Counted from the stretch's first letter, positions 34,270-43,682 are shown. The stretch: DNA of 64,000 nucleotides from Bin55 sp965203735 (GCA_965203735.1 OZ241909.1:1240001-1304000); one strand, 5' to 3'. The notes: a model not told the origin generated them from the letters alone. A program made the numbers and translations.

Positions 34270-35676
34270 TTGACAGTCCTACGAGCAAAATTTCGAATCT
34301 TGATGTGTGCAATCGCTGCAATATCGCTGGCTGCATGTTCGACTCCCATCGAGGACTCTGTAGCACCGGCTCCGGTTGACTCGCAATCGGATACTCCTCC
34401 CGCACCAAGCAAAGGAATAGACTTCTTTGATGGTTCTTTCGAAGACGCTCTAGCACTCGCCTTTGAAGAGGAAAAGATGGTCTTTGTAGATGTCTACACG
34501 ATCTGGTGCGGACCTTGTGTGGTGATGCAGGAAACGGTGTTTCCCCTGACGGAAGTTGGAGAATTCTTCAATGCCAGATTCGTTAACTTCAAGCTTGACG
34601 CCGAGAATGAGGAGCAAAACGGACCGGAGCTAGAAGCTCGTTTCGCTATTGGAGCATATCCGACGTACTTGATTCTGGATCACAACGGCAACGAACTGCA
34701 TCGCGCTGCGAGTGCCTTACCTAGTGATCAGTTCATATCCATGGTGAGTCGAATGCTTGGGGAGTCTGAATCCACGTTTGAAGAGATGCAGAAGAGATAC
34801 GATTCGGGCGAGAGGGCGACGGAGTTCATTCGGCAGTACCTCTTGGACGCAACCGTCGAACTTTCCTTCCGTGATCTGGACAACCAAGACATCGAAAGTG
34901 TAAGGGCATACTACGAGGAGGGAGAGAAGTACAAGACGATCGCTAGCGAGTACTTTGCAAGCCGACCATTGCTTGACCTTATTAACGAAACCGATATTCA
35001 GCTTGTCATGCACTTTTGCACAGGGGATCCTCGAGGGCAGGAGATTGTCGAGTTTGTGATCGACAACTACGACAAAATACTCGCAGTCTCATCGGAGGCA
35101 GCCATGAGTCAGTTCATATTGGAAGCTACGTTGACGTCAGCTGCGGAAACTGCTCAAGCAGGAGACGAAAAATTCACCGAGTACATTGATGCGCTCGATT
35201 CCTATCCTCTAAGCAAAGCTGTGGACTATGAGCGTAATCGCGATCCAAACAGTCGTATGTTGCCGGAAAAGCTAAGGTTTTCGTGGGAAACTCCGTATCT
35301 GCTTGCACGGAAGGACTTCGACGGATTGATTGAGGTGTACGAGGGAAGGTTCGAAAAGTGGGGAGACGCAACTACTGCTGATCACTACAGCTCAGCGGCA
35401 TCGAAAATCGTTCGATCGGAAGAGTTGGTTCACCGCAAGGTAGCCTTTGAGTATGCGGAACGAGGTTACGAATTGGATCAAGAAGATCCTTTTGTTGTGG
35501 CTACCTACGTCAGCGCATTGATGGGAGTTGAGAGGAAAGACGATGCGCGGAGCATCGTTGAGGGGTATAGAGCCGGGTTGAGTGACTCCAATATAGATCA
35601 AGACAAACTTAGGATTTTCAATATCTTGACACCCAAGGAATTGAAAGAAAGCAGCAAAGAGCTTTCGGTGGACTGA
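34270..35676 (+). CDS. Thioredoxin-fold lipoprotein with C-terminal helical repeats
   Basis: 468-residue predicted lipoprotein (ISLAACSTP). The N-terminal thioredoxin_7/DsbD-gamma-like domain contains VDVYTIWCGPCVVMQETVFP (Cys80, Cys83), followed by the cis-Pro strand GAYPTYLILDHNG. The remaining 300 residues are helical and may form TPR-like repeats. The apparent start is TTG 34270; the only nearby ATG, at 34303, would clip the positive part of the signal peptide, so TTG is preferred. The family is often involved in periplasmic thiol reduction. Last of the four-gene envelope cluster. Confidence 0.8.
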   Translation: MTVLRAKFRILMCAIAAISLAACSTPIEDSVAPAPVDSQSDTPPAPSKGIDFFDGSFEDALALAFEEEKMVFVDVYTIWCGPCVVMQETVFPLTEVGEFFNARFVNFKLDAENEEQNGPELEARFAIGAYPTYLILDHNGNELHRAASALPSDQFISMVSRMLGESESTFEEMQKRYDSGERATEFIRQYLLDATVELSFRDLDNQDIESVRAYYEEGEKYKTIASEYFASRPLLDLINETDIQLVMHFCTGDPRGQEIVEFVIDNYDKILAVSSEAAMSQFILEATLTSAAETAQAGDEKFTEYIDALDSYPLSKAVDYERNRDPNSRMLPEKLRFSWETPYLLARKDFDGLIEVYEGRFEKWGDATTADHYSSAASKIVRSEELVHRKVAFEYAERGYELDQEDPFVVATYVSALMGVERKDDARSIVEGYRAGLSDSNIDQDKLRIFNILTPKELKESSKELSVD

Positions 35677-35819
35677 GGTCTATTGAGTTCCCAAGACAAA
35701 GCTCTTTGCGATATGCGCCAATTCGACTGCCTGTCGTAACTCAGCGCGATATACGAACTACTGTCTTGTTTTGATTCACGATCGCAGCTGTAGTAGCTGG
35801 GTGAAGCTCCATTAGCTGC

Positions 35820-36593
35820 TTAGTCTTTGAGATAGAAACGAGTCCCGCAAATGTCTACCTGCTGATCGTTCACATAGCAGCTGCGTTCCTTTGCTCGTTC
35901 GAGAATTCCGGATCGATTGGCGACAGCAATGTCGAGACCGCCTAGTCCAGGTCCACGGCCATCTGCTGCTTCGACAAATCTCAATGTTGCATTGTTGAAT
36001 CGAATGTGAATCTCGCCATCTACGATACTCGCGGGTTCACCTGACACTTTGCTCCAGAGTTCCGAAACCCCAGCGGGGTCAGCACTTTGAAGCTCAACTC
36101 CTACATAGTCGACGGTTGAAGATTGATCTACTTTGTCTTCCCACTGCATGCCTCCCGACGGCATCCACCAACCATTAAAGTCGTTTGGTTTCATCCAGTC
36201 AATCTCGAAGAACGAGGAAACCATGTCTCGGGGATGGATTTGACAAATGCTCCAATCGAGGCGATCACTCTCGTGCGCGATGCGAATTTCACTGTCTAGA
36301 GCTCGTTGTCGAATCGCTTGTTGCTCCTCTTTGCTGTGAGCTTGGCAAATGACCATGTAGCCACCGTCTCCTCCCCTTCTGTCAAGGAACCTTCCACCCG
36401 CAGTGTTTTCCTCAACCGGAGCAACTACCTCCAGGAAATTCCGTCCGACGCACATGAGTGTGTTTTCCAATCCAAATGCGCCGACTCCTGGGTCGACAAA
36501 ACAAGACTTGATGCCCAAGACGTAAGTCAGATCGTCAATAACCGGTCGCAGCTCTCGTGCTACAAGGCAAATCTGTCTTAGTTGAATCGTCAT
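35820..36593 (-). CDS. VOC-superfamily (glyoxalase-like) protein, two-domain
   Basis: 257-residue protein built of two VOC modules: the first starts MTIQLRQICLVARELRPVID, the second DYVGVELQSADPAGVSELWS. Central Trp-rich segment NDFNGWWMPSGGMQWEDK. TAGGAG precedes the ATG. It lies 37 bases after a GST-like gene on the same strand, so the two are likely one operon. GST plus VOC suggests detoxification or glutathione-dependent metabolism of an electrophile; the actual substrate is unknown. Confidence 0.78.
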   Translation of the reverse strand: MTIQLRQICLVARELRPVIDDLTYVLGIKSCFVDPGVGAFGLENTLMCVGRNFLEVVAPVEENTAGGRFLDRRGGDGGYMVICQAHSKEEQQAIRQRALDSEIRIAHESDRLDWSICQIHPRDMVSSFFEIDWMKPNDFNGWWMPSGGMQWEDKVDQSSTVDYVGVELQSADPAGVSELWSKVSGEPASIVDGEIHIRFNNATLRFVEAADGRGPGLGGLDIAVANRSGILERAKERSCYVNDQQVDICGTRFYLKD

Positions 36594-36630
36594 TTTGAAC
36601 TCCTACAAGTTTGTGTGACTGAGGTTCTGA

Positions 36631-37629
36631 CTATGCCTCTTGCAAGTATTCCAAACACTCGTTAGCCGAGAGTAACTCGCGTAGTTCCTCGTCTTCTGAA
36701 AAAGCACGATATTTCTCCCGCAATACAGCGAGGGACTTTGCGTGATATTTCTGTGGTCTTTGGGTCCATTCACCGACACTCAATTCAATCGAGAATTCTT
36801 CGTGTCCACCATCGATCGCCCTTCTATTTGCGTCACTCCAGCGCAGAAACACTGGGCCGACTTGCGTAGCCAACAGAGGACTCAAGGTGGAACTTAATGA
36901 GGACCACTCTTCAAAGGGACCCAATGAAATCGGATTGAGCATTCTGCTCAGCCATGCTTGGATGTTTCGAGTCTTCGAGATTATCTGAGCAGGCGTATGG
37001 TCTCGATTTGCGTTGTAAATCTGTCCCCACAGTCCAAAGTCGGCGAATGAAGGACGATCTCCAAACAAGTAACGCCGAGACTCAAGATGCTGATCAAGCA
37101 ATTTCAGTGAATCTTGAAACGAAGCCTCTATCAGCGGAGCCGTGGTTTCATTTGATCCAACAAACCAAACACGGCCCACCATACGTTCTCGAATACTTTG
37201 TGATGCCTTCGTGATCTGTTCTTCATCGGCATTTGGATTGACCATTGCGGCAATTCTTCTCGCGCATCCAATTTGGTCAATCTCTCTCGCCCATCGAAGG
37301 TGAAACATCCATTTGTTTCCCCACTCATCGCCGAATTCCTCAAGCAAAATCGATACAAAGCGACAGACTGGTTCGGCGGGATGGATTGAAGGCTCTGGAA
37401 TTGTGCTCTCCATGCGCTCAATGATTGGAGTGGAGTCTTGAATGCCGGTGCCGTCAGGAGTGACGACGAGTGGAATGAGAGGAAGCTTGGCATGTTGTGC
37501 GAACAACTCGCCGGACTCGGCTCGCGTTGACCACGTGTGGGGGATGTTCTTGTAGCGGAAGTAGGATCGGACCTTAACGGAGTAGGGCGATTCCTCCGCA
37601 CCGACAATTAGGTAGTTGGATTCGGTCAC
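36631..37629 (-). CDS. Glutathione S-transferase-like protein
   Basis: 332-residue protein with an N-terminal thioredoxin-fold GST domain (ESPYSVKVRSYFRYKNIPHT, LPLIPLVVTPDGTGIQDSTP) and a C-terminal all-helical part (GDRPSFADFGLWGQIYNANR). It is about 100 residues longer than a standard GST; the extra C-terminal segment is not recognised. The start is a GTG with weak upstream sequence. Upstream partner of the VOC gene. Confidence 0.8.
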   Translation of the reverse strand: MTESNYLIVGAEESPYSVKVRSYFRYKNIPHTWSTRAESGELFAQHAKLPLIPLVVTPDGTGIQDSTPIIERMESTIPEPSIHPAEPVCRFVSILLEEFGDEWGNKWMFHLRWAREIDQIGCARRIAAMVNPNADEEQITKASQSIRERMVGRVWFVGSNETTAPLIEASFQDSLKLLDQHLESRRYLFGDRPSFADFGLWGQIYNANRDHTPAQIISKTRNIQAWLSRMLNPISLGPFEEWSSLSSTLSPLLATQVGPVFLRWSDANRRAIDGGHEEFSIELSVGEWTQRPQKYHAKSLAVLREKYRAFSEDEELRELLSANECLEYLQEA

Positions 37630-37712
37630 GTACGAAGAACGTTACTACCAAGTGGTAGCAGTCGTTCAGGACTCGAGACTATTCCGCTAAACTCGATTCA
37701 AAGTAAGCGAAG

Positions 37713-38012
37713 CTACGCTCTCGTACCCGTTAGTGGGGCGTTTCCGAACATTCCAAGCTGGACATTTCCGCTCATTTCGTCGCCGTTGACTTCTACAGAG
37801 AACGAGAGTTTCATCGACATCGGCTCGGAGATTTGTGCGGTCCAAGTTAGCTTGTTGCCGTCTACCGCGCCGTCGGTGATATCAAGAGTTCCGCGATCTC
37901 CTGACATTGCCCCAGTGAAGCTGTCGCCATCGGAACTTACGGTTAGTTGGCCTCGTTGCTCACCCATTGGTGTGTTCACTACTGTATTCCAGGTACCGTC
38001 TACGTCGCTCAT
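37713..38012 (-). CDS. Small conserved beta-rich protein
   Basis: 99-residue soluble protein made of repeating short strands (GTWNTVVNTPMGEQRGQLTV, GDSFTGAMSGDRGTLDITDG, GDEMSGNVQLGMFGNAPLTG). Similar small lipocalin-like proteins occur widely in proteobacteria without a known role. AGAGGA lies just before the ATG. A perfect TATAAT is found about 80 bases upstream on the same strand (38093-38098) but without a good -35 partner. Confidence 0.72.
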   Translation of the reverse strand: MSDVDGTWNTVVNTPMGEQRGQLTVSSDGDSFTGAMSGDRGTLDITDGAVDGNKLTWTAQISEPMSMKLSFSVEVNGDEMSGNVQLGMFGNAPLTGTRA

Positions 38013-38512
38013 AGTTTTCCTCTAGTAAGTGGACAGTAAGAGACCATAGCGTCCCGCACTGTGTCTGACTCAATCACTTGACATTATAGGTCGTTGCCGA
38101 ACCGTGAAATTGCTCACTCCATGGTATGAACGCGTTGCGATTTGATTGTCCAACAGAACGAATAACCATAGTCTTCAAGCTGTTGCGAGTTGTGTGCAGA
38201 CTGGTGAAAGGAAGATTGTCATTTCAAAAAAAATTGCACGTTAGATCCCAGAGACCCAAGAGAGCTTCAAGCCCGTGGATTGGTTCGTAATGGGGTCACT
38301 AATACAGATTCTGTGGTCCGGAATATTGACGGTAAGAGTTTTCATTCGAGCGGCGCAAAGTATCTTTGGCAATTGGTTACAGGTGGACATGTTGTAAAGG
38401 CCTCCATCATTCGCAAGGACTCAAACCAACGACGACGCAATTTGTTTCCATTACGGTACATTGAACAGTCAAGAGTTATGCTGGACCCTCGCAGCGTCTT
38501 GTTATAAAGCTC
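38013..38512. other. Intergenic region before the PPOX-class reductase gene
   Basis: 500 bases. A 75-codon open frame (38280-38507, plus) is present but has no recognisable sequence or clear ribosome-binding site, and is not called. A TATAAT box at 38093-38098 (minus) may serve the small gene to the left. Nothing else was recognised. Confidence 0.45.
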
Positions 38513-39028
38513 ATGGGAATGCTAAAGTTTCCCAATTTGTTCTTAAAAGAGAATTGTAGAGTTGTGAAAGCGTGGATTAGGGAAGTTTTGGACTCAACGG
38601 GACGGGGATTCCTCACAACAGTTGCTGACAATGTTCCTCACGTAGTACCAGTGGTCTTCGTTCGGCTCGGTGATCTGATCTTTTGCCCGATTGACGGAAA
38701 ACCAAAGTCGAAGGGAATACTCCGTCGGATTCGCAATCTCGAAGCCAACCCGCGTGCAGCTCTTGCACTCGATCACTACTCAGAAGACTGGGAAAAACTG
38801 TGGTGGTTGAGACTAGATTGTCAGGCTTCGATAAAAGCCATGTCACCTGAAGTCGCCAGAATGCTGAAGCAGAAGTACAGAGGCTATGAGACTTACGATG
38901 TGGGCACGAGCGTGATCAAGTTGTCTTGCCACAACTGGAATTTTTGGAGCATGTCAGGGAGCCACGAGGATCTAGCCGGAGTTAGACGGACTACTGATTG
39001 CAGGAAAGAGCCAAACGAAGCTGAGTGA
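38513..39028 (+). CDS. PPOX-class flavin/F420-type oxidoreductase (Rv0121-like)
   Basis: 171-residue split-barrel protein of the pyridoxamine-phosphate-oxidase superfamily. It matches the pattern of the Rv0121-like group: GRGFLTTVADNVPHVVPVVF, PIDGKPKSKG, LRRIRNLEANPRAALALDHY and EDWEKLWWLRLDCQA. The group is annotated as F420-dependent from its mycobacterial members, but in a gammaproteobacterium FMN is at least as likely. No F420-biosynthesis gene is present in the window. The ATG at 38519 is an alternative start. It is convergent with lon; the stop codons are seven bases apart. Confidence 0.8.
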   Translation: MGMLKFPNLFLKENCRVVKAWIREVLDSTGRGFLTTVADNVPHVVPVVFVRLGDLIFCPIDGKPKSKGILRRIRNLEANPRAALALDHYSEDWEKLWWLRLDCQASIKAMSPEVARMLKQKYRGYETYDVGTSVIKLSCHNWNFWSMSGSHEDLAGVRRTTDCRKEPNEAE

Positions 39029-39035
39029 GGGGAGC

Positions 39036-41360
39036 TTATTCTCCTAACTCAGGAATAGCTATCTTCACTACATCTGACAAGTTTTCAACGAGACTGACCT
39101 CGATTTCACCACGAACGTTGTCAGGTAACTTTTCGAGCTCCGATTCATTATCTTTAGGCAAAATCACGTGACGAATTCCTGAACGGTGCGCCGCCAGAAT
39201 TTTCTCTCGTATTCCACCGACGGGAAGAACCAATCCAGTAAGAGTCAACTCTCCCGTCATTGCTATGTCGTCTCGTACAACTTTCTCGCTGTAGGCACTG
39301 GCAAGCGCGGTTGCCATCGTGATGCCCGCAGACGGGCCGTCCTTCGGAACTGCACCTGCGGGAACGTGAATGTGTACACCTGAGTCTTCAATAGCTTCGC
39401 GGTCTATATGCAAGTCCTCCGCAGCAGCCCAAATGTAACTTCGTGCGGCTTTTGCTGACTCTTGCATCACTTGGCCGATATGACCGGTGATAGTGACCTT
39501 TTCGTCCTTTGCAGTAAGCGATGCTTCGACATAGAGGACATCTCCACCTGTTTCAGTCCACGCCAGTCCGGTAGCCACACCATTCGTAAGAGACTTACGA
39601 CTTCGATCTTCCTTGTATTTCTCAGGTCCGAGAAGATTGACAATCGTGTCGACATCCAAAGAGTCCTGATCGCTTTCGAGCATTAGGCTGTTCTTTGCCC
39701 TCTTTCGAGCTATGCTCTCAATAATTCTCTCGAGAGAACGAACTCCTGCTTCGCGGGTGTAACGCCGAATCAAGTGCTTGAGGCCCTCACCCGTAAACTT
39801 CATGTGTTTGTCCTTGAGTCCCGCATTGAGTGTTTGCCTAGGAATGAGGTAGCGCTTCGCTATCTCAAGCTTCTCAAGTTCGCTGTATCCTGTGAGCTCA
39901 AGGACTTCCATACGATCGAGCAGTGGACGTGATATTCCCTCCAGCGTGTTCGCCGTCGTAATGAATAGCACCTTTGACAGGTCAAAGGGAAGATTCAGAT
40001 AGTTGTCTCGAAACTCCTTGTTTTGCGCTGGATCTAGGATTTCCATCAGGGCGGCTGAGGGGTCACCGCGAAAATCCGCACCGAGTTTGTCGAGTTCGTC
40101 AAGCATTAGCACTGGATTACGAACTCCGCAGCGACGGATTGCTTGCAAGATACGGCCTGGCATTGCACCGATGTAGGTTCTTCGATGTCCGCGTAATTCC
40201 GCTTCGTCGTGAAGTCCTCCTAGGCTCATCCGCTCAAACTTTCGCCCCATTGCTCGTGCAATGGACTGTCCCAAAGAAGTCTTACCCACACCAGGGGGGC
40301 CCACAAAACACAAAATTGATGCCTTTGCATCAGGATTGAGTTGCAGCACCGCCAAGGACTCAAGAATTCTGTCTTTTACTTCTTCTAGTCCGAAGTGGTC
40401 CTCGTTCAGAATGTTCTCAGCGTGTTTGAGGTCGAGATTGTCTTCCGTGATGATGTTCCACGGCAATTCCGCTACAAGTTCAAGGTAGCTTCGTGCGACC
40501 TGAAAATCTGCGGCGTTCGGCGACATACGGGAGAGCCGCTTAACTTCCCGATCTACCTCTTTCTGTGCAGCCTCGGGCAGATTTGCTTGACGCAGCTCTT
40601 CCTTTAGTTCCGCAATTTCGTCGTCACTTTCGTCTTCTCCTAGAGCTTGTTCGATCGCTCGCTTTTGCTGCCTTAACATGTGCTCGCGCTGTTGCTGTTC
40701 GAGCCCTTCGCGGGCTTGGCTCTGAATTTCTCGCTGAATTTCGGTGACTGAATACTCGTGCTTGAGCGACGCCATGATCGTTTCCATGAGTTTGTCGGTG
40801 TCGTCGATCTCTAGGATTTCCTGCGCTTGACTTAAGGTGAGGTGTTGAGCATATGCAGCGAGACGGTACATCTGAGTAACGGGATTCTTGAATTGTCCGA
40901 TGAATTGGTTAAAGACTTGCTCGCTCTTATCTGGGTTGATGATGTCTGTCAGTCGCTTTGTTAGATCCAGGGCCGCTTTGTGAATGCCCGTTGCTTCGGC
41001 ACTGAGGCTATCTGCCTGACTCGAAAGATCGGGTAGAGCTGTGTACTCGACAGCGAGGTATTCGCCTACCTCCACGGGATCCCCAAGTCTGACACGAGCA
41101 ACAGCTTCAGCAATTAACTGAACGCCAACTTTTCGTTTTTCGATTCGCGCTACTTTGCAGAGAGTTCCAACATCGTGAAGATCTTCACGATTAGGATCTT
41201 CATTGTCTTTCTCGAGTTGCAGGGCCGTAATGATCTTGTGACCATCAGACATTGCTTCATGGATGGCATTCATCGATTTCGTGCGACCGACGATGATGGG
41301 GACTACTTGGTCCGGGAAGACGACCAAGTCTTTCAGCGGTAGTACTGGAAGATGTGACAT
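39036..41360 (-). CDS. lon: ATP-dependent Lon protease
   Basis: 774-residue cytoplasmic AAA+ serine protease that degrades misfolded and regulatory proteins. The N-terminal substrate domain starts LPVLPLKDLVVFPDQVVPII. The Walker A site is FVGPPGVGKTSLGQSIARAM and Walker B PVLMLDELDKLG. The protease domain has the Ser-Lys dyad Ser677 (PKDGPSAGITMA) and Lys720 (GGIREKILAA). Length and spacing match E. coli Lon. A sigma-32-like promoter lies directly upstream. Not clustered with clpXP here. Confidence 0.98.
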   Translation of the reverse strand: MSHLPVLPLKDLVVFPDQVVPIIVGRTKSMNAIHEAMSDGHKIITALQLEKDNEDPNREDLHDVGTLCKVARIEKRKVGVQLIAEAVARVRLGDPVEVGEYLAVEYTALPDLSSQADSLSAEATGIHKAALDLTKRLTDIINPDKSEQVFNQFIGQFKNPVTQMYRLAAYAQHLTLSQAQEILEIDDTDKLMETIMASLKHEYSVTEIQREIQSQAREGLEQQQREHMLRQQKRAIEQALGEDESDDEIAELKEELRQANLPEAAQKEVDREVKRLSRMSPNAADFQVARSYLELVAELPWNIITEDNLDLKHAENILNEDHFGLEEVKDRILESLAVLQLNPDAKASILCFVGPPGVGKTSLGQSIARAMGRKFERMSLGGLHDEAELRGHRRTYIGAMPGRILQAIRRCGVRNPVLMLDELDKLGADFRGDPSAALMEILDPAQNKEFRDNYLNLPFDLSKVLFITTANTLEGISRPLLDRMEVLELTGYSELEKLEIAKRYLIPRQTLNAGLKDKHMKFTGEGLKHLIRRYTREAGVRSLERIIESIARKRAKNSLMLESDQDSLDVDTIVNLLGPEKYKEDRSRKSLTNGVATGLAWTETGGDVLYVEASLTAKDEKVTITGHIGQVMQESAKAARSYIWAAAEDLHIDREAIEDSGVHIHVPAGAVPKDGPSAGITMATALASAYSEKVVRDDIAMTGELTLTGLVLPVGGIREKILAAHRSGIRHVILPKDNESELEKLPDNVRGEIEVSLVENLSDVVKIAIPELGE

Positions 41361-41777
41361 TCAGAAAAACCGTTGCTCTCTGGATCTATATAAGGTCCCT
41401 AGATTGAGATTTCAAGACCATGCGTTCGTTGAGGTAGAGTTAGTTTACCTATGTGTGCTAATGCATTGTTACCTGCGACACTCTGAAATGTTACATTCTG
41501 TGTCAATTGAAATCGATTTGCCAAGGCTGGATCGGATCACTACCGTTTTCGAGTATGACTAGCAAATGCCACTATAAGTTCAACTCTTGCCAGTTCACTT
41601 CAAAGCTGAAAATCGCCGAGACTTGACCTGCCAGTCTGACGAGATTCCTCACATAATGGAAAAGTGTAATGGTTGCAATTGAGGTTCACTTCAACTGAAG
41701 AACAGTTGAGTTCAGGTGTGAAATAGTTATGCTTGCAAACTGCCCTCGGCAGCACTCGGCACATAGATTGTTAGCAA
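41361..41777. other. Divergent intergenic region upstream of lon
   Basis: 417 bases between lon and the dUTPase gene. It contains the lon promoter (41387-41416) and a short inverted repeat, TCAACTG / CAGTTGA (41691-41709), of unknown meaning. No small gene was recognised. Confidence 0.5.
41387..41416 (-). promoter_or_regulatory. Sigma-32-like heat-shock promoter of lon
   Basis: On the minus strand, CTTGAAA (41410-41416) is a perfect sigma-32 -35 box. It is followed after 14 bases by CCTTATATA (41387-41395), which matches CCCCATNTA at six of eight fixed positions. It is placed 27 bases before the lon start. E. coli lon is also an RpoH gene. Confidence 0.7.
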
Positions 41778-41795
41778 TTGGAAAACCTTGACCTC

Positions 41796-42485
41796 ATGGT
41801 CGCTTCGCAAGACAATCGTTCAATCGTTACCGAATTAGTTGATTTTGAACGGTTTTTTCCCTGTCTCGAAGACATGGTGCGATTGCAACTGCTGCACAAT
41901 CGTGATGTCCATCCTTCATGGGATACTCAAGGGTATCCGTTTTACAGAGCTATATGGACCGAGTGTTCTGAATTACTAGACCACTATGGGTGGAAGTGGT
42001 GGAAGCACCAAGCCACCGATTTGGATCAGGTCAAGCTTGAGATTGTGGATATTTGGCACTTTGGATTGTCAATGATTGTCATCGAAGACCGGTCGATCGA
42101 TCAGGTAGCGAATGAAATGATTGTGGGACAATCTTGCGGCGACTCTGTTGAGTTTCGGCTCGCTGTGGAAGCTCTCGCGAGGGCAGCACTTGATGGGTCA
42201 TTTGACGTTGAGTGTTTCATGACCGTCATGAGTGCAACTCCAATGTCACTAAATGAGCTCTACGGGATATACAAGGGAAAGCATGTCTTGAATCGGTTTA
42301 GACAAGCCAATGGCTACAAGGAAGGTTCATACCAAAAGACATGGAATGGACGCGAGGACAACGTACATCTTGCCGCAATAGTCCGGAACCTAGACGCTTT
42401 TTCGGACGAATTTCAATCTGTATTGAATCAAGCTCTTACTGAGACCTATTTTGAGTCTACCAAGAGTCCGGAAACACATCGATAA
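41796..42485 (+). CDS. Dimeric dUTPase (all-alpha NTP pyrophosphatase family)
   Basis: 229-residue all-alpha enzyme that hydrolyses dUTP to dUMP, keeping uracil out of DNA. The family signature is clear: FYRAIWTECSELLDHYGWKW with the metal Glu residues, followed by QVKLEIVDIWHFGLSMIV with the second Glu/Asp pair. The start could be TTG 41778 or ATG 41796; neither has a good ribosome-binding site. Single gene. Confidence 0.85.
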   Translation: MVASQDNRSIVTELVDFERFFPCLEDMVRLQLLHNRDVHPSWDTQGYPFYRAIWTECSELLDHYGWKWWKHQATDLDQVKLEIVDIWHFGLSMIVIEDRSIDQVANEMIVGQSCGDSVEFRLAVEALARAALDGSFDVECFMTVMSATPMSLNELYGIYKGKHVLNRFRQANGYKEGSYQKTWNGREDNVHLAAIVRNLDAFSDEFQSVLNQALTETYFESTKSPETHR

Positions 42486-42566
42486 TCCCCAGTGAGCCAG
42501 ACTTTTCCCGCTTAAGTTACTTCGAACCAGTCCAGCGAAGACGGGAAAGAAAACGGCAGTTTCCTT

Positions 42567-43682
42567 CTAGGAATCATTCCTAGCTACAACTTGAGCGCTT
42601 GAACTTAGAGAATTTCCGGAAGCAGCGGTCTTGGTCGTTCGACGCGCACTCTTCAGTTCCGCATCAATGGTTGCCAGTCCTCGTGTCGCGTCCCAGAAGT
42701 TGTAGAACCCTCCGCTTTCCTTTAATTCCTTCACGCTCTCACGACGGGTAAATAGATCGAGTTGAGCATTGAGCAACTTCACGTCGTCCGGCGTTAGTGG
42801 AAACTCGTTGCTTTCGATAACGATCGTGGCCATACGAAAGGATTTTTGCGATTCGTCTACGCTAGGAACGCGTTCACCGATCCTCTCAATGATTCGGCTA
42901 ATACTCCACGTCGAAATTCCGGACGCAGCGAACTTTGGCCGAAAAGCATATTGGTGAGTGACACGACTGCCGTCTTCCTGTTCGAGCCAGAATGTTGCGT
43001 CTTCCGCAACCAAAATGTCTGGCACTTCATCTGCAGGTAGCCAACCTGCGAGGTACATTTCAAGTGGAGCATAAGGTCTTGCGACGCCCCAATTGCCGTG
43101 TATGTCGAAGGTACTCGAAACTTCGAACAAACCGTTTCCTAGGTCAACAAGCTCCTCTCCATTGAAACCTCCCAATTGGCCGTTCACGCTACTGAATCCC
43201 CAATGTGCTCGTACCGATGTCGGGATGATTTCAGTATCCAAAACCCACAAGTGCATGATTTCGTGCAACAGTGGACCTTGCATGATGAATTCATTGGAAA
43301 AGAGGGAAATTATCCCCTTGAGTCTGCTTGGAGACCCGTAGTGTCTTCCTCTGTCGAACGTTCTTACACCATCTCCAAGAACCGAGTTCCTGACCAAGGT
43401 AAACCATCCGCTGGAGTTTCTACTTTTGGAAGGCTCCAACTCACTCGGTACGTTGTAGAGAATGACTAGCAGATCAAATTCATCTTCGTAGTGTCGGTAG
43501 AACGTACGACTGATCTCCGTTCGACCCACATTGCTGCTCTCGAGCAAATTGCGCGACGTATTCATAACAACAAAAGTGTCGAATTCGTGCGTTAAGGTCG
43601 GTTTAACGAACAAGTGCATACAGCCCTGCAAGAGTACTGTTAGCGCGAGGACGAACAGCAACGAGATCGTTCTAACCTTCAT
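42567..43682 (-). CDS. Predicted zinc-metallopeptidase-like lipoprotein (HExxH)
   Basis: 371-residue predicted lipoprotein (LTVLLQGCMH, Cys21). An HEIMH motif lies at residues 140-144 in MQGPLLHEIMHLWVLDTEII, the pattern of zinc-dependent peptidases. A third ligand cannot be fixed; candidates are Glu residues in the following 60 residues (GFNGEELVDLGNG, PLEMYLAGWLP). The last 70 residues are polar and low in complexity. Chosen start ATG 43682 begins the signal peptide; the frame opens 14 codons earlier. The family is not recognised beyond the motif, so catalytic activity is inferred only. Confidence 0.62.
   Translation of the reverse strand: MKVRTISLLFVLALTVLLQGCMHLFVKPTLTHEFDTFVVMNTSRNLLESSNVGRTEISRTFYRHYEDEFDLLVILYNVPSELEPSKSRNSSGWFTLVRNSVLGDGVRTFDRGRHYGSPSRLKGIISLFSNEFIMQGPLLHEIMHLWVLDTEIIPTSVRAHWGFSSVNGQLGGFNGEELVDLGNGLFEVSSTFDIHGNWGVARPYAPLEMYLAGWLPADEVPDILVAEDATFWLEQEDGSRVTHQYAFRPKFAASGISTWSISRIIERIGERVPSVDESQKSFRMATIVIESNEFPLTPDDVKLLNAQLDLFTRRESVKELKESGGFYNFWDATRGLATIDAELKSARRTTKTAASGNSLSSSAQVVARNDS

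Noticed and set aside
38280..38507. 75-codon frame before the PPOX-class gene
   Set aside because: No Shine-Dalgarno sequence, no recognisable sequence, and ordinary length for chance in a 500-base gap.
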